Shown: positions 1 through 8,845, counted from the first letter of the stretch. The stretch is 64,000 nucleotides of DNA from Agrobacterium fabrum str. C58 (GCF_000092025.1 NC_003063.2:248001-312000), one strand, 5' to 3'. Notes: generated from the sequence alone by a model not told the origin. Numbers and translations: made by a program.

Positions 1-18
1 GGTTTGGAGGAACCGCCG

Positions 19-372
19 ATGATCGCCAGCATTCTGATTGCCGTGGTTGCGGCCATCCATATCTACATCGTCATCCTGGAAATGCTGCTGTGGGAAAAAC
101 CGGCCGGCCGCAAGGCCTTCGGTCTCTCGGCGGATTTTGCCCGGCAGACGAAAGTGCTCGCCGCCAATCAGGGGCTTTATAACGGGTTTCTGGCGGCCGG
201 GCTGATCTATGGGCTCACACAGGGCGATGAAGGGCTGAGCTTCAAGGTGTTTTTCCTGCTGTGTGTCCTGGTGGCCGGTATTTTCGGCGCCGTTACCGCC
301 AATATGAAGATCCTGTTCATTCAGGCACTGCCAGCCTTGTTTGCACTCGGATTTCTCTGGATCGGAGCATGA
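19..372 (+). CDS. DUF1304 family small integral membrane protein
   Basis: A 117-residue, almost entirely hydrophobic protein with about four predicted membrane segments: roughly residues 1-20, 48-65, 74-95 and 97-115. A conserved-looking loop after the first helix reads LEMLLWEKP and is followed by a short polar stretch. Length and pattern match the DUF1304 family of inner-membrane proteins, whose function is unknown. The ATG at 19 is chosen because a GGAGG at 6-10 sits at correct spacing; a TTG at 4 would overlap that site. Its stop overlaps the start of the glycerate kinase gene in an ATGA, so the two are probably co-translated. The family call is from pattern recognition, not a search. Confidence 0.75.
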   Translation: MIASILIAVVAAIHIYIVILEMLLWEKPAGRKAFGLSADFARQTKVLAANQGLYNGFLAAGLIYGLTQGDEGLSFKVFFLLCVLVAGIFGAVTANMKILFIQALPALFALGFLWIGA

Positions 373-1649
373 ACCCGATGACCGCATGGAACGACACCCG
401 CGCCAAAGATGCCCTCAACCGGATATTCATGGCGGCAGTCGCAAGTGCTGATCCGGCGAAGGTGTTGCAAAAGCATCTCCCATCCCCACCCAAGGGTCGC
501 TGCGTGGTCGTCGGTGCAGGCAAGGCCTCAGCCGCCATGGCCGCAGCGCTGGAAGAGGCATGGCCGCATGTCGATCTCTCCGGTGTGGTGGTGACGCGTT
601 ATGGCCATGCGGTTCCGACCTCCCGTATCGAGATCATCGAGGCCTCCCATCCCGTACCTGATGACAAAAGTGCGGAAGCGGCCAAACGCATTCTCGCCGC
701 CGTTGAGGGACTGACTGCCGACGATATGGTCATCGCGCTGATTTCCGGCGGCGGTTCGGCGCTGATGGTGGCGCCGGCCGAAGGCATGACGCTTGCCGAC
801 AAGATGGCCGTCAATCGTGCTTTGCTTGCCAGCGGTGCGACAATTTCGGAAATGAACGCCGTGCGCAAACATCTCTCCCGCATCAAGGGCGGACGGCTGG
901 CGCTGGCCGCCAAACCGGCCAAGGTTGTTTCGCTGCTGATTTCCGACGTGCCCGGAGACGACCCCTCCGAGATCGCCTCCGGCCCGACGGTTGCCGATCC
1001 GAGTGATATCGCGACCGTGCGCGAAATCGTCGCCCGATACGGGCTCGATCTTCCCGAAACCGTGCGCAAAGTGCTGGAAAAGGGTGAGGAAACCCCGAAG
1101 TCTGGTGATATCGAAGAGGATGTCAGGATGATCGCGGCGCCCTCGCTTGCCCTGCAGGCGGCGGCGTATGAGGCCGTGAAGCTCGGCCTGACGCCGCTTA
1201 TCCTCGGGGATTCCCTCGAAGGCGAATCCAGGGATGTCGGTGCCGTCATGGCCGGCATCGCGTCCTCCGCCAGCCGCAAGGGCCTGCCGGTCAAAGGTCC
1301 GGCCGTGCTGCTTTCAGGCGGCGAAACCACGGTCACGATTGGCAAGGGACCGGCCGGCAAGGGCGGCCGCAACACGGAGTTCCTGCTGAGCCTCGCGCTG
1401 ACGCTGAAAGGCGCAGACGGCATCTGGGCGATTGCAGGCGATAGCGACGGCATAGACGGCGTGGAAGATGCGGCAGGTGCCGTGGTGACGCCGGATACGC
1501 TTGACCGTATTCGCGCCGCCGGTGTCGATCCGCGCCAATCGCTGGTGAGCCATGATAGCTATACCGCTTTCAAGGCGGCGGGCGATCTTGTCGTGACCGG
1601 TCCGACCCTGACGAATGTGAATGATATCAGGGCGATTTTGATATGGTGA
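369..1649 (+). CDS. Glycerate 2-kinase / hydroxypyruvate reductase-like, MOFRL family
   Basis: A 426-residue cytoplasmic enzyme of the MOFRL (GckA/TtuD) family, which phosphorylates D-glycerate to 2-phosphoglycerate. Older annotations call members hydroxypyruvate reductase (TtuD). Visible signatures are the N-terminal VVVGAGKASAAMA glycine-rich loop, LISGGGSALM in the middle, and the C-terminal MOFRL motif region with LLSGGETTVT and GKGGRNTEFLLSLAL. The ATG at 369 overlaps the stop of the upstream DUF1304 gene (ATGA); the reading frame is open further upstream but that part lies inside the upstream gene. Length is normal for the family. Role inferred: entry of glyoxylate- or tartrate-derived glycerate into central metabolism. 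Confidence 0.85.
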   Translation: MNPMTAWNDTRAKDALNRIFMAAVASADPAKVLQKHLPSPPKGRCVVVGAGKASAAMAAALEEAWPHVDLSGVVVTRYGHAVPTSRIEIIEASHPVPDDKSAEAAKRILAAVEGLTADDMVIALISGGGSALMVAPAEGMTLADKMAVNRALLASGATISEMNAVRKHLSRIKGGRLALAAKPAKVVSLLISDVPGDDPSEIASGPTVADPSDIATVREIVARYGLDLPETVRKVLEKGEETPKSGDIEEDVRMIAAPSLALQAAAYEAVKLGLTPLILGDSLEGESRDVGAVMAGIASSASRKGLPVKGPAVLLSGGETTVTIGKGPAGKGGRNTEFLLSLALTLKGADGIWAIAGDSDGIDGVEDAAGAVVTPDTLDRIRAAGVDPRQSLVSHDSYTAFKAAGDLVVTGPTLTNVNDIRAILIW

Positions 1650-1717
1650 AGGTGTAAGCGTTCGAGCCGGCTCTCCCGTCCGGCCGTGCGTATCCTCAGG
1701 CAGAGGCCGTTTTTGAC

Positions 1718-1750
1718 TATGCCGCCGGAGAGGTATAAATTGGCGGCATA
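1718..1750. promoter_or_regulatory. Inverted repeat enclosing a TATAAAT box
   Basis: TATGCCGCC at 1718-1726 is exactly repeated in inverse as GGCGGCATA at 1742-1750. The TATAAAT box (1734-1740) lies between the arms, and a TTGACT (1713-1718) touches the left arm. The downstream start is at 1769. This may be a promoter with an overlapping operator; the 15-bp spacing between the boxes is short, so the promoter call is tentative. Confidence 0.4.
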
Positions 1751-1768
1751 TCCTTGGGAGCCTCAGCC

Positions 1769-2017
1769 ATGCGTCTTGGAGTGCTCGTACCCGGCCTGAT
1801 AGTGGCCCTTAGCCCCGCCTTGGCGGATGCCCATAATTGCAAATGCCGAAATCGCGGCACCATGTTCGAACTCGGCCAGACATCCTGCCTGAAGGTCGAT
1901 GGTGCTTCTTATCTCGCGCGCTGCGAGATGAAGCTCAATGTTTCGTCCTGGACCAAGATCGAGGATGGCTGCCCGGTGACAGAGCGGACACAGCAGCAGT
2001 CGACACGCGTTAATTGA
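1769..2017 (+). CDS. Small secreted cysteine-containing protein of unknown function
   Basis: An 82-residue protein with a clear Sec signal peptide (MRLGVLVPGLIVALSPALADA, probable cleavage after Ala-Asp-Ala around residue 21). The mature part is only about 60 residues and has five cysteines (NCKCRN, TSC, RCEM, DGCPV), which suggests a disulfide-stabilised periplasmic protein. I do not recognise a named family. The ATG at 1769 is preferred over an in-frame TTG at 1754 because it begins the signal peptide directly. It stands alone between the glycerate kinase gene and a convergent dehydrogenase gene. Confidence 0.6.
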   Translation: MRLGVLVPGLIVALSPALADAHNCKCRNRGTMFELGQTSCLKVDGASYLARCEMKLNVSSWTKIEDGCPVTERTQQQSTRVN

Positions 2018-2085
2018 TGTGTCGAGGCAGATCAGGCTCTGGAGCACGGAGGCGTATCGCAAAGGAAAGAAGCGAGCGGAGGCCG

Positions 2086-2107
2086 CTTCTCCCCCGAGGG
2101 GGAGAAG
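2086..2107. repeat. Perfect GC-rich palindrome between convergent genes
   Basis: CTTCTCCCCC followed by GA and GGGGGAGAAG: two perfect 10-base arms with a 2-base centre. It sits between the small secreted-protein gene and the end of the convergent dehydrogenase gene. It resembles the short intergenic palindromes scattered in rhizobial genomes and could act as a bidirectional terminator, though no T-run follows on either side. Confidence 0.55.
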
Positions 2108-2128
2108 AAACCAGGCCGCAACGTTGTT

Positions 2129-3316
2129 TTACAGCTTCACCCAGCCGCCATTCTTCTTGCCTGACTCGATGCAGGCCGTGACGAAGGCCACACCTTTGAC
2201 GCCGTCATCCACCGTCGGATAGATGACCGCCTTATCCAGCGCCGAACCGGTGCGGCGCGCCTCAATGGCATGCGCAGCCTCGGTATAGATGGTAGCGAAG
2301 GCTTCCAGATATCCTTCCGGATGGCCGGAGGGTATGCGGGTAACGCGAGCGGCTGCGGCCCCTGCCCCGGCCCCGCCGCGGGTGATCAACTGCTTCGGTT
2401 CGCCGAGCTTCGTAAACCACAGATAATTCGGATCGGCCTGCGTCCATTCGAGACCGGCCTTGTCGCCATAAAGGCGGATCTTCAGCCCATTTTCATGGCC
2501 GACTGCCACCTGGCTGCACCAGAGCATGCCCCTGGCGGGTTGCTTGCCGCCCTTGGGCTTGAAGCGCATCATCACATGAGCATTGTCATCGAGCCGACGG
2601 CCTTCGACGAAGGTATGCACATCCGCCGCCAGCTCATCCGCTTCGAGACCGGAAATGAAGCAGCCGAGATTATAGGCATGGGTGCCGATGTCACCGGTGG
2701 AACCGCCAACGCCAGATTGGGCCGGATCGGTACGCCAGACTGCCTGTTTCGCGCCGGTCTGTTCCACCGCCTCCGTCAGCCAGTCCTGCGGATATTCCAT
2801 TTGCACCAGACGGATATTGCCGAGTGCACCGGCCTCCACCAGCTCGCGCGCATGCCGCACCATTGGATAACCGGTGTAGTTATGCGTCAGGATGAACAGC
2901 GCATCGGCCTTATCGGCCACGTCCTTCAGCTTTTTCGCGTCTTCGAGATTGGAAGTCAGCGGCTTGTCGCAGATGACATGGATGCCGCGCTCCAGGAAGG
3001 CCTTTGCAGCGGGATAGTGCACATGGTTGGGGGTGACGATCGCCACCGCCTCGATACCATCCTCGCGCAGCGCTTCTTTTTCGGCCATTTCTTCAAACGA
3101 GCCGTAGCAACGCTCAGAGTCGAGCCCCAGCTCACGCCCGGAAGCTAGGGATTTTTCCGGTGTCGAGGACAGGGCCCCCGCCACGAGATCGAAGCGATTG
3201 TCGAGCCGCGCTGCCATGCGATGAACGCCGCCGATGAATGCGCCCGAACCGCCGCCGACCATGCCGAGGCGAATCCGCTTGTTCGCCACGTCGGTTGTCT
3301 TTCCTTCAATAGCCAT
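2129..3316 (-). CDS. Gfo/Idh/MocA family sugar dehydrogenase
   Basis: A 395-residue NAD(P)-dependent oxidoreductase. The N-terminal Rossmann fold shows IRLGMVGGGSGAFIGGVHR. The substrate domain carries the family motif ICDKPLTSNLEDA, whose lysine follows the conserved Asp, and a later GDIGTHAYNL that supplies the catalytic His region. It is the last gene of a leftward operon: binding protein, two permeases, ATPase, TIM-barrel isomerase, then this gene, starting 22 bases after the isomerase stop. An AGGGGAA ribosome site precedes the ATG. The family oxidises or reduces sugar and inositol hydroxyls; pairing with a xylose-isomerase-like TIM barrel suggests a keto-sugar step. The exact substrate is unknown. 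Confidence 0.8.
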   Translation of the reverse strand: MAIEGKTTDVANKRIRLGMVGGGSGAFIGGVHRMAARLDNRFDLVAGALSSTPEKSLASGRELGLDSERCYGSFEEMAEKEALREDGIEAVAIVTPNHVHYPAAKAFLERGIHVICDKPLTSNLEDAKKLKDVADKADALFILTHNYTGYPMVRHARELVEAGALGNIRLVQMEYPQDWLTEAVEQTGAKQAVWRTDPAQSGVGGSTGDIGTHAYNLGCFISGLEADELAADVHTFVEGRRLDDNAHVMMRFKPKGGKQPARGMLWCSQVAVGHENGLKIRLYGDKAGLEWTQADPNYLWFTKLGEPKQLITRGGAGAGAAAARVTRIPSGHPEGYLEAFATIYTEAAHAIEARRTGSALDKAVIYPTVDDGVKGVAFVTACIESGKKNGGWVKL

Positions 3317-3337
3317 AATATTTCCCCTGAAATGCTT

Positions 3338-4390
3338 TCAAAGCCCAAGCATACGGCGGTTGGCCGCATCGTCGGTGCCACCAGATGCGAAATCGTCAAA
3401 GGCCTTTTCCGTGACGCGGATGATATGTGCCTTGACGAACTCGGCGCCTTCGCGCGCGCCATCTTCAGGGTGTTTCAGCGCGCATTCCCACTCGACCACG
3501 GCCCAGCCGTCGAAATCATTGGCCGCCATTTTCGAGAAGATCGCACCGAAATCAACCTGCCCGTCGCCCAGCGAGCGGAAACGGCCGGCACGGTTCACCC
3601 AGCCCTGATACCCGCCATACACGCCCTGCCGTCCGGTCGGATTGAACTCCGCATCCTTGACGTGGAACATCTTGATGCGATCCTTGTAGATGTCGATATT
3701 GTCAAGATAATCAAGGCATTGCAGCACGTAATGCGAGGGGTCGTAGAGCATGTTGGCGCGGGGATGGTTCTTCACCCGCTCCAGGAACATCTCGAAGGTG
3801 ACGCCGTCATGCAGATCTTCGCCGGGATGAATTTCGTAGCAGACGTCGACGCCCTGCTCATCGGCATAATCAAGGATCGGCGTCCAGCGTTTTGCCAGCT
3901 CGTCAAAGGCGGTTTCCACCAGACCAGCCGGGCGCTGTGGCCACGGGTAGACGAACGGCCAGGCAAGCGCGCCGGAAAAGGTCGCATGCGCCTTGATGCC
4001 GAGATTCCTCGAGGCTTTCAGCGCAAACTTCACCTGCTCAACCGCCCACTCCTGGCGCGCTTTGGGGTTGCCGCGCACTTCCGGTGCGGCAAAACCATCA
4101 AAGGCTTCGTCATAAGCGGGGTGAACCGCAACGAGCTGGCCCTGCAAGTGGGTGGAAAGCTCCGTTACTTCCACGCCGTTCTGGCGCGCTACACCGGCGA
4201 ACTCGTCGCAATAATCCTTCGATTCCGCCGCTTTTTTGAGATCGATCAGCTGGCCTGCCCAGCTTGGCACCTGCACGCCGGCATAACCTTTTTCCGCCGC
4301 CCATTTGGTGATGGCATCCCAGCTGTTGAAGGGGGCAACATCACCGGCAAACTGGCCGAGAAAAAGACCCGGGCCCTTGATCGTTCTCAT
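3338..4390 (-). CDS. Sugar phosphate isomerase/epimerase-type TIM-barrel protein
   Basis: A 350-residue member of the xylose-isomerase-like TIM-barrel superfamily (AP endonuclease 2 family). Expected metal-ligand regions are visible: VCYEIHPGED, MLYDPSHYVLQ, KMFHVKDAEF and the C-terminal VVEWECALKHPEDG. The start at 4390 is chosen because AGGAGGAGATTTTA lies just upstream; the frame is open further upstream but without a ribosome site. Members isomerise or epimerise sugars and inosose, and related proteins act as lyases or hydratases on 3-keto-glycosides. Here it sits between the ABC ATPase gene (144-base gap) and the Gfo/Idh dehydrogenase gene, so a joint oxidise-then-rearrange role is likely. 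Substrate unknown. Confidence 0.75.
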   Translation of the reverse strand: MRTIKGPGLFLGQFAGDVAPFNSWDAITKWAAEKGYAGVQVPSWAGQLIDLKKAAESKDYCDEFAGVARQNGVEVTELSTHLQGQLVAVHPAYDEAFDGFAAPEVRGNPKARQEWAVEQVKFALKASRNLGIKAHATFSGALAWPFVYPWPQRPAGLVETAFDELAKRWTPILDYADEQGVDVCYEIHPGEDLHDGVTFEMFLERVKNHPRANMLYDPSHYVLQCLDYLDNIDIYKDRIKMFHVKDAEFNPTGRQGVYGGYQGWVNRAGRFRSLGDGQVDFGAIFSKMAANDFDGWAVVEWECALKHPEDGAREGAEFVKAHIIRVTEKAFDDFASGGTDDAANRRMLGL

Positions 4391-4534
4391 TAAAATCTCC
4401 TCCTGCATCGATACAGTTGCGCGGTAACCCGCTTTTTTCTCCAGCGCCAAGCTAACCGCTCGTAGTTTTCAAACAAGCCCCAAAAGCGGAGGGACAAAAG
4501 AATTTTCGCACTCCACTAAAAATGCACATGGCGC

Positions 4535-5608
4535 TTAAAGCGCCAGGCCGCTCGCCCTGTCGAAGACATGCACACGCTCATGATGCACGGTGGCGGCGAA
4601 GGGCGTATTGACCTTCACCGGCTGCTCGCCATCCACCACCGCCGTCACCTGATCACCCGCCAATTCAAAGACCACATGCGTCTGCGCGCCGGTCGGTTCC
4701 ACCAGCACCGTTCGTCCGGATAGCGCAATATCGCCGCCGATGCTCGAGCCGATATGTTCCGGTCTCAAGCCAATCGTCACCGGCTGGCCGCGTTTGACCT
4801 TTCTGGAGGCGGCAATGCGGATCGCGGTTCCATCCTTCAGCCGGGCAGCGGGCTGGTCGCCCTCGCCGTCGACCACGCCTTCGATGAGGTTCATGGCGGG
4901 TGAGCCGATAAAGGCGGCAACGAAGAGATTGGCGGGCGTCTTGTAAAGCTCGAGCGGCGTGCCCTGCTGTTCGATGCGGCCGTGATTGAGCACCACCACC
5001 CGGTCCGCCAGCGTCATGGCTTCGATCTGGTCATGGGTGACATAGATGGATGTCGTGCCGACCTTCTGGTGCAAAGCCTTGATTTCGCTCCGCATCTGTA
5101 CGCGGAGCTTGGCATCCAGGTTGGAGAGCGGCTCATCGAACAGGAAAACCGCCGGATTGCGCACCACTGCGCGGCCCATGGCGACACGCTGGCGCTGGCC
5201 GCCGGAAAGCTGCGAGGGCTTGCGATCCAGAAGCTTGCCGAGATCGAGCATGCGGGCGGCTTCCGCCACGCGCTCCTCGATGACGTTTTTCGGCTGGCCG
5301 GCGAGCTTCAGGTTGAAGCCCATGTTTTCGGCCACCGTCATATGCGGATAAAGCGCATAGGACTGGAACACCATGGCGATGTTGCGTTCTCGCGGGGTCA
5401 TGGAATTGACTACCTTGTCGCCGATGAGAATATCCCCATCGGTGATTTCCTCCAGCCCGGCGATCATGCGCAGCAGCGTGGACTTGCCGCAGCCCGAAGG
5501 CCCGACCAGCGCGATGAATTCGCCGTCGGCTATATCAAGCGAGATGCCGTGAATGACATCGAGTGCGGCATAGGACTTGCGGATATCCCTAAGTTCGACG
5601 GAAGCCAT
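4535..5608 (-). CDS. Sugar ABC transporter ATP-binding protein (UgpC/MalK type)
   Basis: A 357-residue ATPase of a CUT1 sugar importer. Walker A GPSGCGKST is at residues 36-44, the Q-loop at FQSYALYPH, signature LSGGQ at 134-138 and Walker B VFLFDEP at 154-160. A C-terminal MalK-type OB/TOBE domain follows, with IGLRPEHIG. It belongs to the leftward operon and follows the MalG-type permease gene. AAGGAGC lies upstream of its ATG. It energises uptake by the binding protein and permeases encoded at 5626-8772. Confidence 0.9.
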   Translation of the reverse strand: MASVELRDIRKSYAALDVIHGISLDIADGEFIALVGPSGCGKSTLLRMIAGLEEITDGDILIGDKVVNSMTPRERNIAMVFQSYALYPHMTVAENMGFNLKLAGQPKNVIEERVAEAARMLDLGKLLDRKPSQLSGGQRQRVAMGRAVVRNPAVFLFDEPLSNLDAKLRVQMRSEIKALHQKVGTTSIYVTHDQIEAMTLADRVVVLNHGRIEQQGTPLELYKTPANLFVAAFIGSPAMNLIEGVVDGEGDQPAARLKDGTAIRIAASRKVKRGQPVTIGLRPEHIGSSIGGDIALSGRTVLVEPTGAQTHVVFELAGDQVTAVVDGEQPVKVNTPFAATVHHERVHVFDRASGLAL

Positions 5609-5625
5609 ATTTTGCTCCTTTCAAG

Positions 5626-6474
5626 TCACGATTTGACGGCACCGGCCGTCAGGCCCGCGATGATGTGTTTCTGGGCGAGGAAGAAGACGATGACAGTCGG
5701 CAGGATCGTCAGCGTGATGAAGGCGAGCACGAGTTGCCATTCGGTGCCGAATTCGCCGCGATAGACCATGATGCCGAGCGGCCAGGGATATTTCGATTCC
5801 GAATTCAGCATGATCAGCGGCAGGATGTAGCTGTTCCAGCTGCCGACAAACGAAACGATGCCAACGGTCGCCACGATCGGCCGCGAAAGCGGCACGGAAA
5901 TATGCCAGAAGAACCGTAGATAACCGCAGCCATCCACGAAGGCTGCCTGAAACAGCTCGTCCGGCAGATTACGGAAGTAATTGCGGAACAGAAGGATGCT
6001 CATGCCCAGCCCGAAGGCCACCTGCGGCAGAACCACGCCCCAATAGGTGTCGAGCAGGCCGAGATCGCGGATGCGGATGAACAGCGGCAGAATGGCGGTG
6101 GCCGCCGGGAACATCAGCCCCAGCAGGAAATAATTGAGCAGGAAGGACGAGCCGAAAAACTTCACATGCGCGAAGGTGAAAGCCGCCATGGCCGAGACGG
6201 TCAGCGTCAGGAACACCGTCAACAGCGCGATAACAAGCGAATTGAAGATTTGCAGCCAGTAGCGTTTGCCGAAGAGAATATCGCCGTAATTGGCCCATTG
6301 CCATTCGGCCGGAATGCCGAAGGGGTTGACGCGCAGGTCCCCCAGCGTCTTGAAGCCGCCAAGCGCCGTTGTCAGAAGCGGGATGAGCACGATGGCCGCA
6401 ATCAGGCTCAGCGATATATAAAGATAAAGCTTGGTTTGCAGCGGCATGCGGACGGAGGTGGAGGTGTCAGTCAT
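5626..6474 (-). CDS. Sugar ABC transporter permease (MalG type)
   Basis: A 282-residue inner-membrane permease with about six membrane segments. The EAA loop that contacts the ATPase reads ELFQAAFVDGCGYLRFFWHI, and the C-terminus (HIIAGLTAGAVKS) is typical of MalG-type CUT1 permeases. Its start overlaps the end of the MalF-type gene by eight bases, indicating translational coupling. It forms the channel together with the product of the preceding gene. Confidence 0.9.
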   Translation of the reverse strand: MTDTSTSVRMPLQTKLYLYISLSLIAAIVLIPLLTTALGGFKTLGDLRVNPFGIPAEWQWANYGDILFGKRYWLQIFNSLVIALLTVFLTLTVSAMAAFTFAHVKFFGSSFLLNYFLLGLMFPAATAILPLFIRIRDLGLLDTYWGVVLPQVAFGLGMSILLFRNYFRNLPDELFQAAFVDGCGYLRFFWHISVPLSRPIVATVGIVSFVGSWNSYILPLIMLNSESKYPWPLGIMVYRGEFGTEWQLVLAFITLTILPTVIVFFLAQKHIIAGLTAGAVKS

Positions 6475-7399
6475 GGCGCATGAAAATCCTTTTGTAACCG
6501 AAGGCGAGCGTTACGCAGATGACGAAGAGAACGACGCCGACCGCGCTGCCAAGCCCCACCTGCATGCGCATGACGCCGTAGGTGTAAAGGAAGGTGACCA
6601 TGGTCTGCGTGGAGTTGGAGGGGCCACCGCCGGTGAGCGGCATGATCATGTCGAACAGCTGCAGCGAGCCGATGACCGCAAAGAACACGGAAAGGCGCAC
6701 CGTGGAGCCAAGCATCGGCAGCGTGACGTAACGGAATTTCTGCCAGCCCGACGCGCCGTCGATTTCTGCCGCTTCCAGCACGTTCTTGTCGACGGACTGA
6801 AGCCCAGCGATAAACAGCATCATGTGGAAACCGAAATATTTCCAGACGATGACGCCGAGCACGGCATAGATCGCCACATCCTTGTCGGCCAGCACGTAGG
6901 GATTGGCGAAGCCGAAGAAATTGGAGATGGCGGCGAAAAGACCGTAATCGCCATCATAAACGAAACGCCAGATCAGACCCGCCGCAACGTCAGCCAAAAC
7001 ATAGGGCAAAAAGAACACCAGCCGGAAGGCGACGACGCCGGGAATACGGTGCGCCAGCATCATGGCGAGCCAGATCGCCAGCGGAATCTGGATCAGGATC
7101 GAGATAAGGATGATCAGGCCATTATTCATCAAGGCCTGCGAGAAGGCGGCATTGCCGAACAGGACCTGGAAATTCTTCAAGCCCACGAAATCGGTCGGCG
7201 TGCCGTATCCGTTCCAGCGATAAAGGCTGTACCACGCCGCCTCGCCCATGGGCAGGATGACGAACAGGGTAAAGAGCAGAAGTGCCGGCGGCAGAAACAC
7301 CAGCAGGGTCAGCGCCCGGTCATGTGCGACCGAGCTTTGCTTGCGCTTTGCCGCGCGCCGCGCCGGTATGGACGCAGAAGTCATGGAAATATCCGTCAT
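6467..7399 (-). CDS. Sugar ABC transporter permease (MalF type)
   Basis: A 310-residue inner-membrane permease with a cytoplasmic N-terminus (about 30 basic and polar residues) and six predicted membrane segments. The EAA motif is NVLEAAEIDGASGWQKFRYV, and MPLTGGGPSNSTQTM is the typical periplasmic loop of MalF-like proteins. It follows the binding-protein gene after 71 bases that hold a repeated GC-rich element, and it overlaps the MalG-type gene. An alternative ATG five codons downstream (7384) is possible. Confidence 0.88.
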   Translation of the reverse strand: MTDISMTSASIPARRAAKRKQSSVAHDRALTLLVFLPPALLLFTLFVILPMGEAAWYSLYRWNGYGTPTDFVGLKNFQVLFGNAAFSQALMNNGLIILISILIQIPLAIWLAMMLAHRIPGVVAFRLVFFLPYVLADVAAGLIWRFVYDGDYGLFAAISNFFGFANPYVLADKDVAIYAVLGVIVWKYFGFHMMLFIAGLQSVDKNVLEAAEIDGASGWQKFRYVTLPMLGSTVRLSVFFAVIGSLQLFDMIMPLTGGGPSNSTQTMVTFLYTYGVMRMQVGLGSAVGVVLFVICVTLAFGYKRIFMRHD

Positions 7400-7426
7400 C
7401 TCTATCCGCTTTCATGGAGGCAGATA

Positions 7427-7452
7427 GGCGGCGCCACATATTCGGCGGCGCC
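7427..7452. repeat. Self-complementary direct repeat between binding-protein and permease genes
   Basis: GGCGGCGCC occurs twice, at 7427-7435 and 7444-7452. Each copy contains the palindrome GGCGCC, so the two copies can pair as a hairpin in the mRNA. Its place after the binding-protein stop and before the permease fits a structure that protects the upstream mRNA or limits read-through. Confidence 0.4.
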
Positions 7453-7470
7453 ACCATGGAAATCGTCAGA

Positions 7471-8772
7471 TCAGCGCAGTTCGAATGCGTCCTGAATCTG
7501 CTTGGCGCCTTCCTCTGCGGTCATCTGGCCGGACACGATCTCAACCGAGACGTCGTTGACGACGCGGCCGACGGCAGCACCCAGCGTCTGGTCGAAGAAG
7601 TTCTGGTGCCAGGTGGAGGCGGCAAGCTGCTTGGCGGAATCCGCGAGCAGCGGGTTTTTCACCGCACCGGCAGCGCCCGTTGCAACCGGCAGGATCATGC
7701 CAGCGGTCGCCATCTTCTCTTCGCTTGCCTTGCTGGTCAGGAAGGTCGCGAAATCGATCGCTTCCTTGGAAGCGTTCTTGGTGAGCGCCCAACCGTTCAG
7801 GCCGCCCAGCGTATCGGTGGCCTTGCCGGCGCCGCCTTCAACGACCGGGAAGGCAAAGCGGCCGATATTTTCGGGGGCGAGCCCCTTGCCGTCGCCGGCA
7901 TTCTTGCGCTGGTTGGCTTCGGTATTATCGAAGCCGAGGATGATCGCCGCCTTGCCGTCCCCGAAGACGCCGAGCGCCTGCGGCCAGGTGGAGCCGAGAT
8001 AACCGGGCTGGAAAGGTTCGAGCTTGCCGAACTCGGCCAGTTGCTCACCCGCCTTGATGATGGCAGGGTCCATGAAGCCTTCGCCTTCGCCCTTGCGGGC
8101 GGCGTCAAACACGGGCTGCCCGCCATTGCGCATGACGAGGTAGCTCCAGTAGAAATGGATCGGCCATTTCTCACCGCCACCGCCGGCAATCGGCACGATG
8201 CCCGCGTCCTTGATCTTCTTGACTGTTGTGCTGAAATCCGCCCAGGTCTTGATATCCTCGGCCTTCACGCCGGCCTTGGCGAACAGCTCCTTGTTGTAAA
8301 AGAAGCTGACGAGGCTGACCCGATACGGCACGGCCCAGACCTTGCCGTCAAAAGACAGGCCGTCGATTGCGGAGGCATTATAGGCCTGGCGCAGCTTGCC
8401 GCCATCGGCATCGAAAACTTCGGTCAGGTCCTTCAGCGCTCCGGTTTTGGACTGCTCTTCAAGGACGCCGCCGCCCCAGCTGTAAAAGAAGTCAGGCACG
8501 TCGTTGGATTGCAGCAGCGTCGGCAATTTTGCCTTGAAGGCCTCGTTTTCAAGGAACTGCAGCTGAACATCGACATCGGGGTGCTTGGCCTCATATTCCT
8601 TGGCAATCTCCTCCCAGACAGCCACGGATTTCGGGTCAAGCTCCACATGCATCCATTTAACGACCGTCGCGGCCGAGGCGCTTGCGGCGCCGAGCATGAG
8701 AGCAATACTTGTCGTTGTGGCAAAGCCTGTCAGCTTGCCGCCCAGGCTTGCGCCTGCGTGCCAAATCGTCAT
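7471..8772 (-). CDS. Sugar ABC transporter periplasmic binding protein (family 1)
   Basis: A 433-residue extracellular solute-binding protein with a Sec signal peptide (hydrophobic stretch about residues 15-35 ending LGAASASA). The mature part begins ATVVKWMHVELDPKS and shows family-1 features such as FYNKELFAKAGV, TWADFSTTVKKIKDAGI and GLNGWALTKNA. It is the first gene of the leftward operon and has a strong AGGGAGGA ribosome site. Transcription probably starts from the divergent promoter region at 8773-8966 under ROK control. The sugar is not evident from sequence; the adjoining dehydrogenases and ThuA-like protein suggest a glycoside or disaccharide. Confidence 0.88.
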   Translation of the reverse strand: MTIWHAGASLGGKLTGFATTTSIALMLGAASASAATVVKWMHVELDPKSVAVWEEIAKEYEAKHPDVDVQLQFLENEAFKAKLPTLLQSNDVPDFFYSWGGGVLEEQSKTGALKDLTEVFDADGGKLRQAYNASAIDGLSFDGKVWAVPYRVSLVSFFYNKELFAKAGVKAEDIKTWADFSTTVKKIKDAGIVPIAGGGGEKWPIHFYWSYLVMRNGGQPVFDAARKGEGEGFMDPAIIKAGEQLAEFGKLEPFQPGYLGSTWPQALGVFGDGKAAIILGFDNTEANQRKNAGDGKGLAPENIGRFAFPVVEGGAGKATDTLGGLNGWALTKNASKEAIDFATFLTSKASEEKMATAGMILPVATGAAGAVKNPLLADSAKQLAASTWHQNFFDQTLGAAVGRVVNDVSVEIVSGQMTAEEGAKQIQDAFELR

Positions 8773-8812
8773 GATGGTGATCCTCCCTCGGGGATTTCCT
8801 CATTTATTCCCC

Positions 8813-8824
8813 AATGCGGATTAA
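8813..8824. promoter_or_regulatory. Operator copy 1 (AATGCGGATTAA), leftward promoter
   Basis: This 12-base sequence is the exact reverse complement of the one at 8910-8921. It lies 21 bases downstream of a leftward TTGACA (complement of 8846-8851), so it overlaps the -10/start region of the binding-protein operon. It is a candidate binding site for the ROK protein encoded next door. Confidence 0.6.
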
Positions 8825-8845
8825 TTCATATCAGGGTTCGCTCAT

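Noticed and set aside
6431..7495. 354-codon plus-strand frame rich in His, Asp, Glu, Arg and Gln opposite the MalF-type permease gene
   Set aside because: Its composition is the complement of membrane helices; there is no domain or ribosome site.
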